NCBI GenBank assembly: GCA_023213195.1
Contig: CP096135.1
Location: 124,001-188,000, forward strand
Direction of reading: 5' to 3'
DNA: 64,000 bases
From: Sphingobacteriales bacterium JAD_PAG50586_3
GTDB lineage: Bacteria > Bacteroidota > Bacteroidia > CAMBQF01
Of the stretch, positions 1 to 8,320 are shown in pieces (position 1 is the first letter of the stretch; the number at the start of each line of letters is the position of its first letter). The notes under the pieces were generated by a model. The model was given only the letters and a program-made list of their open reading frames with translations, did not search any database and was not told the origin of the DNA. The translations under genes were made by a program, and so were the position numbers.

Positions 1-2
1 CC

Positions 3-152
3 CACGTAGCGGTTGATGTTGCCCAGGCATTTAATGCAAGCCCCGCTTTGGTTATTGCCAATACTGATATGATACACATGCCTGGAGCCGATGCTGCCGC
101 AATGAGCAGCCGTTACCAAAACATGTTTGAGTTTGAACACATTCACAACTAA
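3..152 (+). CDS. MbnP-like protein, C-terminal end (partial)
   Basis: Only the last 49 codons are inside the window; the reading frame is open from base 3 to a TAA at 150-152. The tail has the pattern of MbnP-like copper-associated periplasmic proteins, with a GADAAAMSSRYQNMF stretch close to the end. It is followed within 11 nt by a di-haem peroxidase of the MauG/MbnH type, the usual partner of this family, and this pairing is the main support for the call. The short length keeps confidence moderate. Confidence 0.5.
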   Translation, partial: HVAVDVAQAFNASPALVIANTDMIHMPGADAAAMSSRYQNMFEFEHIHN

Positions 153-162
153 TATTACAACT

Positions 163-1161
163 ATGTTCCGCAGTGTATTAGCGGTATTAACAGTTGTATT
201 TTTATTTGCTTGCGAGAAAGAAAGTGCGGAGCCTCAATATAATTTTGAGGTTCCCGCTTACTTTCCAGCAAAGCACTACAACATGCCTTTTAATGCCAAA
301 CAGTTTGAGCTGGGGCGTAAGCTTTTTACGACCCTCTACTCTCAGAAAACAACACCATATCGTGTGGAAGCTGCCACCAGCAATCGGCTGCATTTGCACA
401 CTTAGACCACCGTGTAAGTCACGGTATAAACGGCCTGGTAGGCACGCGCAACGCGCCACCTATGTTTAACCTGGCGTGGATGCCTGCTTTTATGTGGGAT
501 GGTGGAATTAACCATATTGAAACCATGCCGCTGGCACCCATTACCAACCCGGTAGAAATGGATTTGCCTATGGCTGAAGCAATAGCGCGCCTCAATACAT
601 CGGCAGAGTATAAAGACCTGTTTAATGATGCATTTGGTACCACTTCTATTACCGATTACCATCTCTTTAAAAGCCTTAGCCATGTTTATGGCTAACATAG
701 TATCGGCAAACTCTCGGTACGACCAATATATGCAGGGAAAAACATCTGCACTGAATACTGAAGAAATTGAAGGCCTTGCCCTTGTAAATAGCAAATGCGC
801 AAGCTGCCATACACCTCCGCTGTTTACTGATTTTAGCTACCGCAACAATGGCATAGACAGTGTTTTTACCGATACAGGCCGCAACCACATAACCCAACTG
901 CCCGAAGATATGGGCAAGTTTAAAGTACCAACGCTTCGCAATGTGGCATTGTCTTACCCCTACATGCACAATGGACGTAAAAAATCGTTGAACGATGTGT
1001 TAGACCACTACAGCAGTGGTATTAAACCGTCGGCTACTCTAGATACATCATTGCAAAATGGGATTCCGTTAACACCGGCAGAAAAAGCTAAGATACTGGC
1101 CTTTTTAAACGCCTTGACGGATGAGGATTTTGTGAATAATCCTGCTTATGCGGAGCCGTAG
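163..1161 (+). CDS. Di-haem cytochrome c peroxidase, MauG/MbnH type, lipoprotein (two frameshifts)
   Basis: Periplasmic, membrane-anchored di-haem enzyme of the bacterial cytochrome c peroxidase/MauG family, about 332 residues when read across two frameshifts. The ATG at 163 gives a lipoprotein signal ending FLFAC; the longer upstream TTG start is unlikely. Two haem-binding motifs are visible: CGSCH, recovered only after adding one T to the run at 323-327, and CASCH near base 795. Between them lies the typical stretch DHRVSHGINGLVGTRNAP. The second shift is near 680-685, where one extra base separates the LFKSLS and FMANIVSANSRY parts. The gene directly follows an MbnP-like gene. MbnH-type enzymes modify a tryptophan of MbnP; a detoxifying peroxidase role is the alternative. 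The breaks look like read errors. Confidence 0.75.
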
Positions 1162-1200
1162 TTTCCCTCACTCCCCTGACACTGCGGTCAGGACTGTAAG

Positions 1201-1237
1201 CCTAAATCCCCCTCTCCTAAAGGAGTGAGGGGGACTT
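1201..1237. repeat. Dispersed GC-rich palindromic repeat (CCCCTAAATCCCC family)
   Basis: This is one of three near-identical copies in the window; the others are at 25658-25701 and, inverted, at 40230-40275. The hairpin CCCCTCTCC-TAAA-GGAGTGAGGGG forms its core. The last codons and the stop of the minus-strand gene at 1217-1669 lie inside it. Confidence 0.75.
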
Positions 1238-1669
1238 AAAATAGAATTTCTTTAGCTTCCTGATAGTTATTGCCGAAATAATCAATCCTATTCCTAAAAT
1301 AATTGCATGAATTGTAGCCCCTTCTTTAGCTGGGCGGCTGTTATCTATTAAATATACTTTGTCGCTATTAGGAATATAATACACCAGAGTACTTGAACTT
1401 TTGATGAATTCCTCCGCTCTAAATATGCTTACGTTAATGTAGGCAGTACGCCATTTATTACCTACAGCATCATAATATTTAATCTTTAACTCACTTCCTT
1501 TTTCTTCGGATTTAATATTTACAATTTTAGCCTGTGTTTCAGCTTTATTGTAGAAAAAATGATAGTCCTCTATTAGGTAGCTAATGGACACTATTGTTAC
1601 AATAATACCCGATAGCAAAACCAATAATAATTTAACGCTGTTCTTCTCGTTAAATTTAGCCTTCCCCAT
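1217..1669 (-). CDS. DUF3592-like small membrane protein
   Basis: A 150-residue protein with a membrane segment near residues 13-33 and another near 118-136. The extracytoplasmic region between them looks like DUF3592 proteins: a beta-rich core with AKIVNIKSEE and LVYYIPNSDKVYLID. No enzymatic motif is visible and the function is unknown. The C-terminal residues KSPSLL and the stop codon are supplied by a dispersed repeat, so the tail has probably been rewritten by repeat insertion. It ends just downstream of the peroxidase gene, which converges on it, and lies 14 nt downstream of phoH on the same strand. Confidence 0.6.
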   Translation of the reverse strand: MGKAKFNEKNSVKLLLVLLSGIIVTIVSISYLIEDYHFFYNKAETQAKIVNIKSEEKGSELKIKYYDAVGNKWRTAYINVSIFRAEEFIKSSSTLVYYIPNSDKVYLIDNSRPAKEGATIHAIILGIGLIISAITIRKLKKFYFKSPSLL

Positions 1670-1683
1670 TAATCAATAAACAA

Positions 1684-3035
1684 TTACAAAAGTTCATTAG
1701 CCAGGTTAGCCAGTTCAGAGCGTTCGCCTTTTTCAAGGGTAATGTGCGCATATAGCTTTTGGCCCTTCAGCTTATCAATAAGGTACGATAAGCCATTAGA
1801 CTGTGCATCTAAATAAGGAGTATCAATCTGGTAAATATCGCCGGTAAAAATAATCTTGGTGCCTTCGCCTGCACGGGTAATAATGGTTTTAACCTCGTGC
1901 GGCGTTAAGTTTTGCGCCTCATCAACAATAAAGAAAATGTTAGAAAGGCTTCGTCCGCGAATGTAAGCTAGTGGCTGCACTACCAACTTTTCCTGGTCAA
2001 CCATATCCTGAATTTTTTTATGCTCGCGGCTACCTTCTTCCCACTGGCCCTGTATCATCTTCAGGTTATCCCAAAGCGGTTCCATATAAGGGTTTAGCTT
2101 AGACTTAACATCGCCCGGCAGGTAGCCAATATCTTTATTGCTAAGTGGCACTATGGGGCGTGCCAGGAATATCTGGCGGTAATCGCGTTTTTGGTTAAGC
2201 GCGCCGGCCAGTGCAAGTAGCGTTTTGCCCGTACCTGCTACCCCTTGTATGGTAACCAATTTCACGTTAGGGTTTTCCAGCGCGTGCAAGGCAAACACCT
2301 GCTCTGCATTGCGTGGTTTTATACCAAAGGCCAGGTTTTTTCTACCCTTTCAATCTTTCCCGTTTCAGGGTTGTAAAACGCTAGTACTGATGATTTGCCA
2401 TTCTTCAATACAAAGTACTGGTTATCTGGCGGTGGGTTCTTTTTAAACGCAGGTATTTTCTTAACCTCAATCTCGCTAGTGCGGTACAGTTCGTCAATAA
2501 TGGCACTGTCAAGGTTAACAATCATGTCGCGGCCCTTGTACAGGTCGTCTATATGACGGATTTTGCCCGTTTCAAAGTCTTCGGCGGTAAGGTTAAGCGC
2601 CTTGGCTTTTAAACGCAGGTTAATGTCTTTACTAACCAAAACCACACTGCGGCCGGGGTTTTCCTCTACCGCGCCCAGTGCAGCGTTAAGTATTCGGTGG
2701 TCGGCTTTGGCTTCGCCAAAAACCTTGTTGGCATCTACATTCTTGGTGCGCTCATTCATCCACACCTTTATCTTGCCCTTGCCTGTCCCTACCAGTGGTA
2801 TCCAGTCGTTAAGAGTGTAGTTGCCCGATAGGTCGTCTAACAACCGAATAAACTCACGCGCCTGGAAGTTCTTGGTATCGTTGCCCTTCTTAAAATTATC
2901 AAGCTCTTCTAAAACCGTTATGGGGATAATTACATCGTGCTCTCCAAAGTTGTTTACTGCATTAAAGTCGTATAGAATAACAGAAGTATCAATTACGAAT
3001 ATTTTGCGCTCTCCGGTAATTTTCTTTTTCGCCAT
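1684..3035 (-). CDS. PIN-domain PhoH family ATPase (one frameshift)
   Basis: Read across one frameshift this is about 450 residues, the normal length of the YlaK/PhoH2-like family in Bacteroidota. The N-terminal PIN domain (residues about 10-150) begins [14 protein letters not shown] and carries the acidic residues expected of a PIN nuclease. The C-terminal PhoH ATPase domain has Walker A GVAGTGKT and Walker B FIVDEAQN. The shift is at the A run 2326-2328 on the plus strand; one more base joins KTWP to [18 protein letters not shown] without loss. The family is thought to couple RNA unwinding with cleavage. That comes from family knowledge, not from this sequence. Confidence 0.88.
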
Positions 3036-3310
3036 GTATCTAAAACCTGCTTTTGCGTGAAACTTATAATCCGAAAATTAATCGGGGAACGTGTTTTATG
3101 TGTTAAGCGTTGCCAATTGTTTTCAACACGCGGTTGCCGCTACTATCAAAGCATACGGGTTAAAGGCACGGGGCTGTAGCAAACAGCCTGTTGAAAAGTG
3201 TAAAACTTGTTGTATACTAATTGCTTGCGATTTAACGCTTGCCTAAAAATAATTGCTAATAGCTAAAATAAAACAGGCTTATAAAGCATTATTGTGGTTC
3301 TACTATTAAA
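3036..3310. other. Intergenic region between phoH and lptB
   Basis: This stretch between two divergent genes holds no convincing ORF or RNA gene. The promoter of phoH should lie near its right end. The lptB promoter and a dispersed repeat lie just beyond it. Confidence 0.6.
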
Positions 3311-3347
3311 GCCCTACCCTTTGGGGGAGGGGTTTGGGGTGGGGCTT
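3311..3347. repeat. Dispersed GC-rich palindromic repeat (CCCCACCCCAAACCCCTCC family, inverted)
   Basis: On the minus strand this reads as the Bacteroidota-type element CCCCACCCCAAACCCCTCC followed by a short complementary arm. Related copies are at 23855-23891 and 25742-25778. It ends 12 nt before the lptB -7 box, so it may have displaced the native upstream region. Confidence 0.7.
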
Positions 3348-3358
3348 GAATTAATTTA

Positions 3359-3366
3359 TACCTTTG
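3359..3366 (+). promoter_or_regulatory. lptB promoter, -7 box
   Basis: TACCTTTG matches the Bacteroidota -7 consensus TAnnTTTG. The ATG of lptB begins 6 nt later, so the transcript should be leaderless or nearly so. This supports the start at 3372 over the upstream in-frame start at 3294. Confidence 0.7.
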
Positions 3367-3371
3367 CCATT

Positions 3372-4094
3372 ATGCTGTTAAAGGCCGAGAACCTTATAAA
3401 AAAATATAAAAGCCGCACCGTAGTTAAGGGTGTGTCTGTAGAGGTGCGCCAAGGCGAGATTGTAGGTCTATTGGGCCCCAACGGTGCCGGTAAGACTACA
3501 ACCTTTTACATGATTGTGGGCCTTATTAAGCCCAACAGCGGCATTATCCACTTAGATGGAGTAGACATTACCAAGCTGCCCATGTATAAGCGCAGCCAAA
3601 TGGGTATTGGCTACTTAGCACAAGAGGCATCTGTTTTTCGCCAGTTGAGTATTGAAGATAATATTAAGGCTGTGTTGGAAATGACCAAGCTTACCAAAGC
3701 CGAGCAAAAGGCCAAGCTGGAGTCGTTACTTGATGAGTTTGGTTTGGTAGAGAAGCGCACCTATATGGGCTCTCAACTATCGGGTGGCGAACGCCGCCGT
3801 ACCGAGATTGCCCGCGCCCTAGCCGTTGACCCTAAATTTATTTTGCTTGATGAGCCTTTTGCAGGTGTTGACCCTATTGCGGTTGAAGATATTCAGCAGG
3901 TAGTGCGTAACCTTAAAGCAAAAAACATTGGTATTCTTATTACCGACCATAACGTACACGAAACCCTAACCATTACCGACCGTGCTTACCTGTTGTTTGA
4001 AGGTGGCATTCTTAAAGCCGGTACCGCCGAAGAGCTATCGCAAGACGAGCAGGTACGCCGTGTGTACTTAGGCCAGAACTTTGAGTTGAGGTAA
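3372..4094 (+). CDS. lptB: LPS export ABC transporter ATP-binding protein LptB
   Basis: A 240-residue cytoplasmic ABC ATPase that powers lipopolysaccharide extraction from the inner membrane with LptFG. Walker A is GPNGAGKTT, the Q-loop region reads [16 protein letters not shown], which is characteristic of LptB, the signature is SGGERRR, and Walker B is [13 protein letters not shown]. The H-switch lies in [10 protein letters not shown]. The start at ATG 3372 agrees with the promoter 6 nt upstream. No other lpt gene is next to it. Length and motifs are standard and no defect is visible. Confidence 0.93.
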   Translation: MLLKAENLIKKYKSRTVVKGVSVEVRQGEIVGLLGPNGAGKTTTFYMIVGLIKPNSGIIHLDGVDITKLPMYKRSQMGIGYLAQEASVFRQLSIEDNIKAVLEMTKLTKAEQKAKLESLLDEFGLVEKRTYMGSQLSGGERRRTEIARALAVDPKFILLDEPFAGVDPIAVEDIQQVVRNLKAKNIGILITDHNVHETLTITDRAYLLFEGGILKAGTAEELSQDEQVRRVYLGQNFELR

Positions 4095-4097
4095 TAG

Positions 4098-4130
4098 ACC
4101 CCTCCCAACCCTCCCCTTGAAGGGAGGGCT
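4098..4130. repeat. Dispersed GC-rich palindromic repeat
   Basis: This copy has the form CCCCTCCCAACCCTCCCC-TTGA-AGGGAGGG, directly after the lptB stop. It could act as a transcript-ending hairpin but has no U-run. Confidence 0.65.
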
Positions 4131-4160
4131 AAAAACATTCCTAAAACACTATCGTTAATC

Positions 4161-4237
4161 GTCATTCCCGCGTAGGCGGGAATCTCACCGTGCGGTACTT
4201 GCCGTCATTGCGAGGAGCAAAACGAAGAAGCAATCTC
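4161..4237. repeat. Two intergenic palindromes: GTCATTCCCGC...GGGAATCTC and CGTCATTGCGAGG...
   Basis: The first unit (4161-4186) is a near-perfect hairpin, ATTCCCGC-GTAG-GCGGGAAT. The second (4203-4237) has the form CGTCATTGCGAGGAGCAAAA followed by CGAAGAAGCAATCTC, a repeat type seen in many unrelated bacterial genomes (from memory). The second unit ends on the stop codon of the minus-strand gene at 4237. Related palindromes lie at 5569-5600 and 28817-28888. Confidence 0.7.
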
Positions 4238-4518
4238 TATTTCCTCTCAATAGTTAAGTCTACATTTTCAACTAAAGCCCACTGATAATTACCACAGTTG
4301 GGGATTAATTTAGACTTTTTCCAGTTCTTATTGTATTCAAAGTGATTCGAATACTTTCCGAAGGCGACTGAAATCCCATAAGCCTTACCATAAGGCATTT
4401 TCTCACACTCAATCTTTTCTACTATTGCATAAAACACCTCTCCCCAATCCTCTCTTCTAACAGCGAATGGCGTTTTCCTCCCAATACTGTCCCAAATTTG
4501 AAAGATATTTAAACTCAT
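4237..4518 (-). CDS. Hypothetical protein, 93 aa
   Basis: I do not recognise this protein. It is 93 residues long, soluble, rich in aromatic residues and lysine, and starts MSLNIFQIWDSIGRKTPF. It has no signal peptide or membrane segment. It sits 4 nt downstream of the DUF6236-like gene on the same strand and shares its AT-rich composition, so the two probably form one transcription unit and arrived together. Its stop codon lies at the end of a dispersed palindrome. Confidence 0.55.
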   Translation of the reverse strand: MSLNIFQIWDSIGRKTPFAVRREDWGEVFYAIVEKIECEKMPYGKAYGISVAFGKYSNHFEYNKNWKKSKLIPNCGNYQWALVENVDLTIERK

Positions 4519-4522
4519 TGGA

Positions 4523-5506
4523 TTAAGATATTCGAGTTAAGTTTGTCAAATATCTTCTACAATTATGCTTATTAGATATATCTTTCCAACGACCACTTGC
4601 AGCAAATCCTCCTGACAAGAGCATTCCTATTCCACCAATTATTTCTTTAATATATTCCTCAGAAGTAGTTGTTGTATTATTCATCAACATATAAATACCT
4701 AAAGGCACTGCTGTAATACTTATTCCTGTCGCAATTACTTCTTTAGTTAATTCAGAATAAATATTATTATATCGCTTTACAAAGTCATTTTCTGTCACTC
4801 CATTTTGAATACTATCTAGTGAATTATCAAGCTCAATATTATATGAGTTTATTAATCCCCTATGTTTGTTTCTAAATTCAATGATTTTGGAAATTGGAAT
4901 TTCTGACAAATTAGCTGGCAATAACAAATTTATCACACCTTGAGCAAATTCATTTTTTTTAGAGTTTGATTTAGGAGTTAATTTTCTATAATTAAGAAAA
5001 TCATTAAATTTATTACTATCTGTAATTATTGACACACCTTCTTCAAATGCAATTTCTTCGGCTAAATATGACATATATGCGAATGCTAGTTCTTCGCATA
5101 CCATAATGCCACCATGTGCATAAGTAGAATAACGATTCTTTTCACAATATTCTTCAAAATCCATACTAAATTTCTCCCTATATATGTAAAAAGTATGAAA
5201 TTCTTTCAATTTGAAATAACGATCCAAATTAGGCTTATTTAAAAGAATACTGTATCTGTGCTTTGCTCCCTTAACTTTATCAAAAAATTCAATTGCATTT
5301 ATTGAAGCCCTTTGACCTTGTGAATATTGAGGTTTATACTTTTTGATTAAGTCAGTATGCTTAACAACATCAGAAAAATTATTTGACAAATCTTTATCTC
5401 CGCTTTTAGGAATAATTGGACTGAATTTTTCCATGTAAAGCAAAGCGAATTTCAACCAATTCTCGCTTAAAGGTTCAAAAGAAGGGAAGTAGATTGTATT
5501 TTTCAT
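4523..5506 (-). CDS. DUF6236-like protein
   Basis: A 327-residue protein whose N-terminus (IYFPSFEPLSENWLKFALLYM, then FSPIIP) resembles DUF6236 proteins, in which a Y-P-x-I/F motif is followed by W-L-K-x-A-L-L. A hydrophobic segment near residues 255-275 and a glycine-rich one near 288-300 could be membrane helices close to the C-terminus. The function of this family is not known to me. The gene is clearly more AT-rich than lptB and bactofilin on either side, and the islet is bounded by related palindromic repeats, which suggests transfer. Confidence 0.6.
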   Translation of the reverse strand: MKNTIYFPSFEPLSENWLKFALLYMEKFSPIIPKSGDKDLSNNFSDVVKHTDLIKKYKPQYSQGQRASINAIEFFDKVKGAKHRYSILLNKPNLDRYFKLKEFHTFYIYREKFSMDFEEYCEKNRYSTYAHGGIMVCEELAFAYMSYLAEEIAFEEGVSIITDSNKFNDFLNYRKLTPKSNSKKNEFAQGVINLLLPANLSEIPISKIIEFRNKHRGLINSYNIELDNSLDSIQNGVTENDFVKRYNNIYSELTKEVIATGISITAVPLGIYMLMNNTTTTSEEYIKEIIGGIGMLLSGGFAASGRWKDISNKHNCRRYLTNLTRIS

Positions 5507-5568
5507 ATTTACAATATTACAAAACCTCCTATTAATTAGCTAATTGGTTCATTAGCTTTCCTGTGACT

Positions 5569-5600
5569 CATGAGATCCCGAAACAAGTTCGGGATGACGG
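5569..5600. repeat. Intergenic palindrome GAGATCCCGAA...TTCGGGATGAC
   Basis: The hairpin arms are ATCCCGAA and TTCGGGAT around ACAAG. It is inverted relative to the GTCATTCCCGC copy at 4161, so the AT-rich islet is framed by two related elements in opposite orientation. Confidence 0.7.
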
Positions 5601-5668
5601 CTTCGATATAGAGAGTTATTTAAAATCACTATATTTGCTAATACCATCTTTTTAACCAACACAGATTT

Positions 5669-6092
5669 ATGTTTAACAAGGGAGATAAAAAGAAGCAGCC
5701 ACAGGTGGCCAGGAGTCTATAAACTTACTGGGCACAGGCACTACCATAAAAGGAGATATTTCGGCTAACGGAGACATTCGTATAGACGGTACATTAATAG
5801 GCACTGTAAACGCCAAAGGCAAACTTGTTTTAGGCCCCAATGGCCATATAGAGGGCGAAGTTTATTGCAAAAGCGCCGATGTAAGCGGCAACATAAAAGG
5901 CAATTTAACTGTTTCAGAATTAACACACCTAAAGGCCACAGCCAAGTTTAGCGGCGACATTAACACCAACAAACTGGCTATAGACCCGGGCGCAAACTTT
6001 ACCGGAAACTGCTCTATGGGGGTGTTATTAAAGAAATGACCAATGCCGTTAAACGAGAACAAAGACAACCCGCCGAAGAAAAGGTCGCTTAA
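5669..6092 (+). CDS. Bactofilin (two frameshifts)
   Basis: A bactofilin (polymer-forming cytoskeletal protein) of about 141 residues after two repairs. The ATG at 5669 starts MFNKGDKKK. A missing base near 5709-5710 puts the core GDISANGDIRIDGTLIGTV into frame; the rest of the beta-helix follows with its regular glycine/asparagine spacing. A second missing base in the G run 6018-6022 restores the tail GGVIKEMTNAVKREQ and a stop at 6090-6092. That tail overlaps the next gene, atpZ, by 50 nt. Bactofilins self-assemble into filaments that act as scaffolds for envelope proteins. Unrepaired, the gene has no intact frame. Confidence 0.8.
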
Positions 6093-6276
6093 TAGCTACG
6101 CCCGCTATTCTACACTTGGTTTTACCATGATAGCCGTAATATTGCTAGGTGTATTTGGTGGCCAGTGGGTAGATAAATACTTCGAGTTTAAAATTCCGAT
6201 ATTTACCGCATCGTGCACCATATTAGCGCTTATTTTTGCGCTGTATTACCTTATAAAAGAAGTAACCCGTAAATAA
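6043..6276 (+). CDS. atpZ: AtpZ/AtpI family protein
   Basis: A 77-residue membrane protein with two helices (residues about 25-45 and 50-70), the pattern of AtpZ/AtpI assembly factors of F-type ATP synthase. The GVFGGQWVDKYF loop between the helices is typical. Its start overlaps the bactofilin tail in another frame, as in many Bacteroidota. The atpBEFHAG genes that normally follow do not; a MerR gene and the nuo operon come next, so this part of the usual cluster is detached here. Confidence 0.75.
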   Translation: MPLNENKDNPPKKRSLNSYARYSTLGFTMIAVILLGVFGGQWVDKYFEFKIPIFTASCTILALIFALYYLIKEVTRK

Positions 6277-6282
6277 TTTATT

Positions 6283-6679
6283 GTGTCTCCTGAAACGCGC
6301 GCCCACCTTAAAAAATATACCCAAGGCATTGCTATTATTACCGCTATTGTAGCCCTTGGTGGTTATTACTTATTGGGCGGGGTGTTAAAATCGCCGGTGG
6401 CCGATGTTTTTCCATTTATAACATTATTTGTAGCCGTGGTAACGCTGGCTATACATATAATGCTGGTGCGCAAGGTTGGTGGCAAGCCCAACCAGTTTAT
6501 AAACAGCTTTATGCTTAGTAACACCGGCAAACTATTTATTTACCTACTCTTTATGGTTGTGTATGCCCTGGTGTTTAAAGACCAAGGCCGTGGCTTTTGT
6601 TATCAGCTTTTTTGGGTTGTATGTTATTTACACCTTTTACGATATAACAGCATCTAACAACTTTTTCAGGAAGAATTAG
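6283..6679 (+). CDS. ATP synthase subunit I-like membrane protein (one frameshift)
   Basis: About 131 residues with four hydrophobic segments, starting at GTG 6283 six nt after atpZ. Proteins of this type sit between atpZ and atpB in Bacteroidota and resemble subunit I, a Mg2+ or c-ring assembly helper. The T run at 6595-6598 has one base too many; removing it gives the tail GFVISFFGLYVIYTFYDI and a stop at 6677-6679. Without the repair the protein ends in unrelated residues at 6657. No atpB follows. Confidence 0.6.
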
Positions 6680-6688
6680 ATATTCTGT

Positions 6689-6696
6689 TATTTTTG
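6689..6696 (+). promoter_or_regulatory. MerR gene promoter, -7 box
   Basis: TATTTTTG matches TAnnTTTG and lies 20 nt upstream of the ATG at 6717. Confidence 0.6.
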
Positions 6697-6716
6697 CACC
6701 CCTTGTTGGATAAATT

Positions 6717-7052
6717 ATGCCTTATAAAGATAAAGAAACGGAGAAACTATACTGGACCATTGGCGAGGTATCTGAAATGTTTAAAGTAAACACGTCGCTT
6801 ATCCGCTTTTGGGAAAAAGAGTTCGACATAATTAAACCACACAAGAATAAAAAAGGCAACCGTCTCTTTACCAAAACCGATGTGGAATACTTCCGCATGA
6901 TATACTATCTGGTAAAAGAACGCGGCTTTACCCTTGAAGGTGCCCGTAAAAAGCTAAAAGGCACTAAAGACGAAGCCAGCCAGATAGTACAAACCATAGA
7001 CCGCTTAAAGGAACTTAAAGTTAAGTTGGTTTCTCTGAAAGAGAGTTTGTAG
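6717..7052 (+). CDS. MerR family transcriptional regulator
   Basis: A 111-residue DNA-binding protein with the MerR winged-helix domain: WTIGEVSEMFKVNTSLIRFWE is the helix-turn-helix and FTKTDVEYFRMIYYLV the wing and linker. The C-terminal part is a short coiled coil (KELKVKLVSLKESL) without ligand cysteines, so it is not a metal sensor. Small MerR proteins of this kind are conserved singletons in Bacteroidota; the target is unknown. It has its own promoter and is followed by 140 nt of spacer before nuoG. Confidence 0.85.
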   Translation: MPYKDKETEKLYWTIGEVSEMFKVNTSLIRFWEKEFDIIKPHKNKKGNRLFTKTDVEYFRMIYYLVKERGFTLEGARKKLKGTKDEASQIVQTIDRLKELKVKLVSLKESL

Positions 7053-7195
7053 TTGTTAGTAGTTAGTCTTGAGGGCTGAGTCCTGAATTATTTTTCATTT
7101 TTAGTTTTTCGTTTTTAATTTAGTTAGTCCTTATTTGGAATTCTTTTAAATAAACGGGGTTAAAATTGGCTTGCCTTAGATATTAGGGAAAGTTA

Positions 7196-7203
7196 TATAT
7201 TTG
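7196..7203 (+). promoter_or_regulatory. nuo operon promoter, -7 box
   Basis: TATATTTG fits the -7 consensus. A TTG at 7171-7173 lies about 22 nt upstream as a possible -33 element. It is 44 nt before the ATG of nuoG, so this operon has its own promoter at nuoG. Confidence 0.65.
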
Positions 7204-7247
7204 CACCGCTTTTTGCGACCAAGTGTCAACCCGCAAGAGTAATCAGC

Positions 7248-8320
7248 ATGCTGAAGGTAACAATTGACGATATTGAAGTAGAGGTAGCCCCGGAACAACT
7301 GTTTTAGAGGCCGCACGCCAAAATGCAGATAAACTGCCCGGTGTGCCCCCGGCTATGTGCTACTATTCTAAACTGGAAGGCAGCGGCGGAAAATGCCGTG
7401 TGTGTTTAGTTAAAGTGGGTATGCCCGCTGTAGACATGGCCACCAAAGAACCCATTATAGACCCCGCAACCGGCAAACAGCGCATAAACTTTATGCCTAA
7501 GCCGCAGGCATCGTGCCGTACAACTGTTGCCCCGGGCATGGTTATACAGGGCGAAACATCGCCTGAGGTATTGGAAGCCCGCAAAGGTGTTGTGGAGTTT
7601 TTATTGATTAACCACCCGCTGGATTGCCCTATTTGCGACCAAGCCGGTGAGTGTAAGCTGCAAGACCTTGCCTACGAAAACGGTCGCGAGGTTACCCGCT
7701 ATAAAGAGAAACGCCGCACTTTTGATAAAATTGATATTGGCGATAAGATAAAGCTACACATGACGCGTTGCATACTATGCTACCGTTGTACTTATGTAGC
7801 TGACCAGCTTACCGACAAACGCGTACACGGTATTATTAACCGTGGCGACCATGCCGAGATAAGCACCTATATACAAAATGCAGTTGAGAACGACTTTAGT
7901 GGCAACATGATTGATGTATGCCCTGTAGGAGCCTTAACCGATAAAACGTTCCGTTTTAAAAGCCGCGTATGGTTTTTAAAGCCTGTAGATGCACACCGCA
8001 CCTGCAACCACCAATCTAAAAACGAGAAAATTAAGTGTAACGGCAAAGCCACTTTGTGGATGTTTGGCGGCGAGGTTTTCCGTGTTACGGCGCGTAAAGA
8101 TAAATGGGCCGAGGTTGAGGAGTTTATTTGTAACGAGTGCCGTTACGACCATAAAAACCCTGCCGACTGGACTATTGAAGGCCCAACGGCTGTTAGCCAC
8201 CAATCGGTTATTAGCGCCAACCATTACACGCTTCCGTTCGAAATGTCTAATAGCATGAAAGACCGTTTGGAGCAAAAGAATTTAAAGAGTAGTAAAATAG
8301 AAAAGCAAATAGGGCAATAA
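7248..8320 (+). CDS. nuoG: NADH-quinone oxidoreductase subunit G, short form (one frameshift)
   Basis: About 357 residues, the short NuoG of Bacteroidota that lacks the molybdopterin-enzyme-like C-terminal part of the E. coli protein. It carries iron-sulphur centres of the peripheral arm of complex I. Visible ligands are C-x11-CRVC plus ASC for the [2Fe-2S] centre, H-PLDCPICDQAGEC for the His-Cys3 [4Fe-4S] centre, and CILCYRC with VCPVG for another. Further cysteines (TCNHQS, ICNEC) follow. The C run at 7288-7291 is one base short; adding a C joins MLKVTIDDIEVEVAP to TTVLEAARQNADKLPG. The stop overlaps the nuoH start (TAATG), implying translational coupling. Confidence 0.9.

Noticed and set aside
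163..1161. Peroxidase and other broken genes as true pseudogenes
   Set aside because: The breaks are single bases at homopolymers, the rest of each gene is fully conserved, and essential genes are affected equally.
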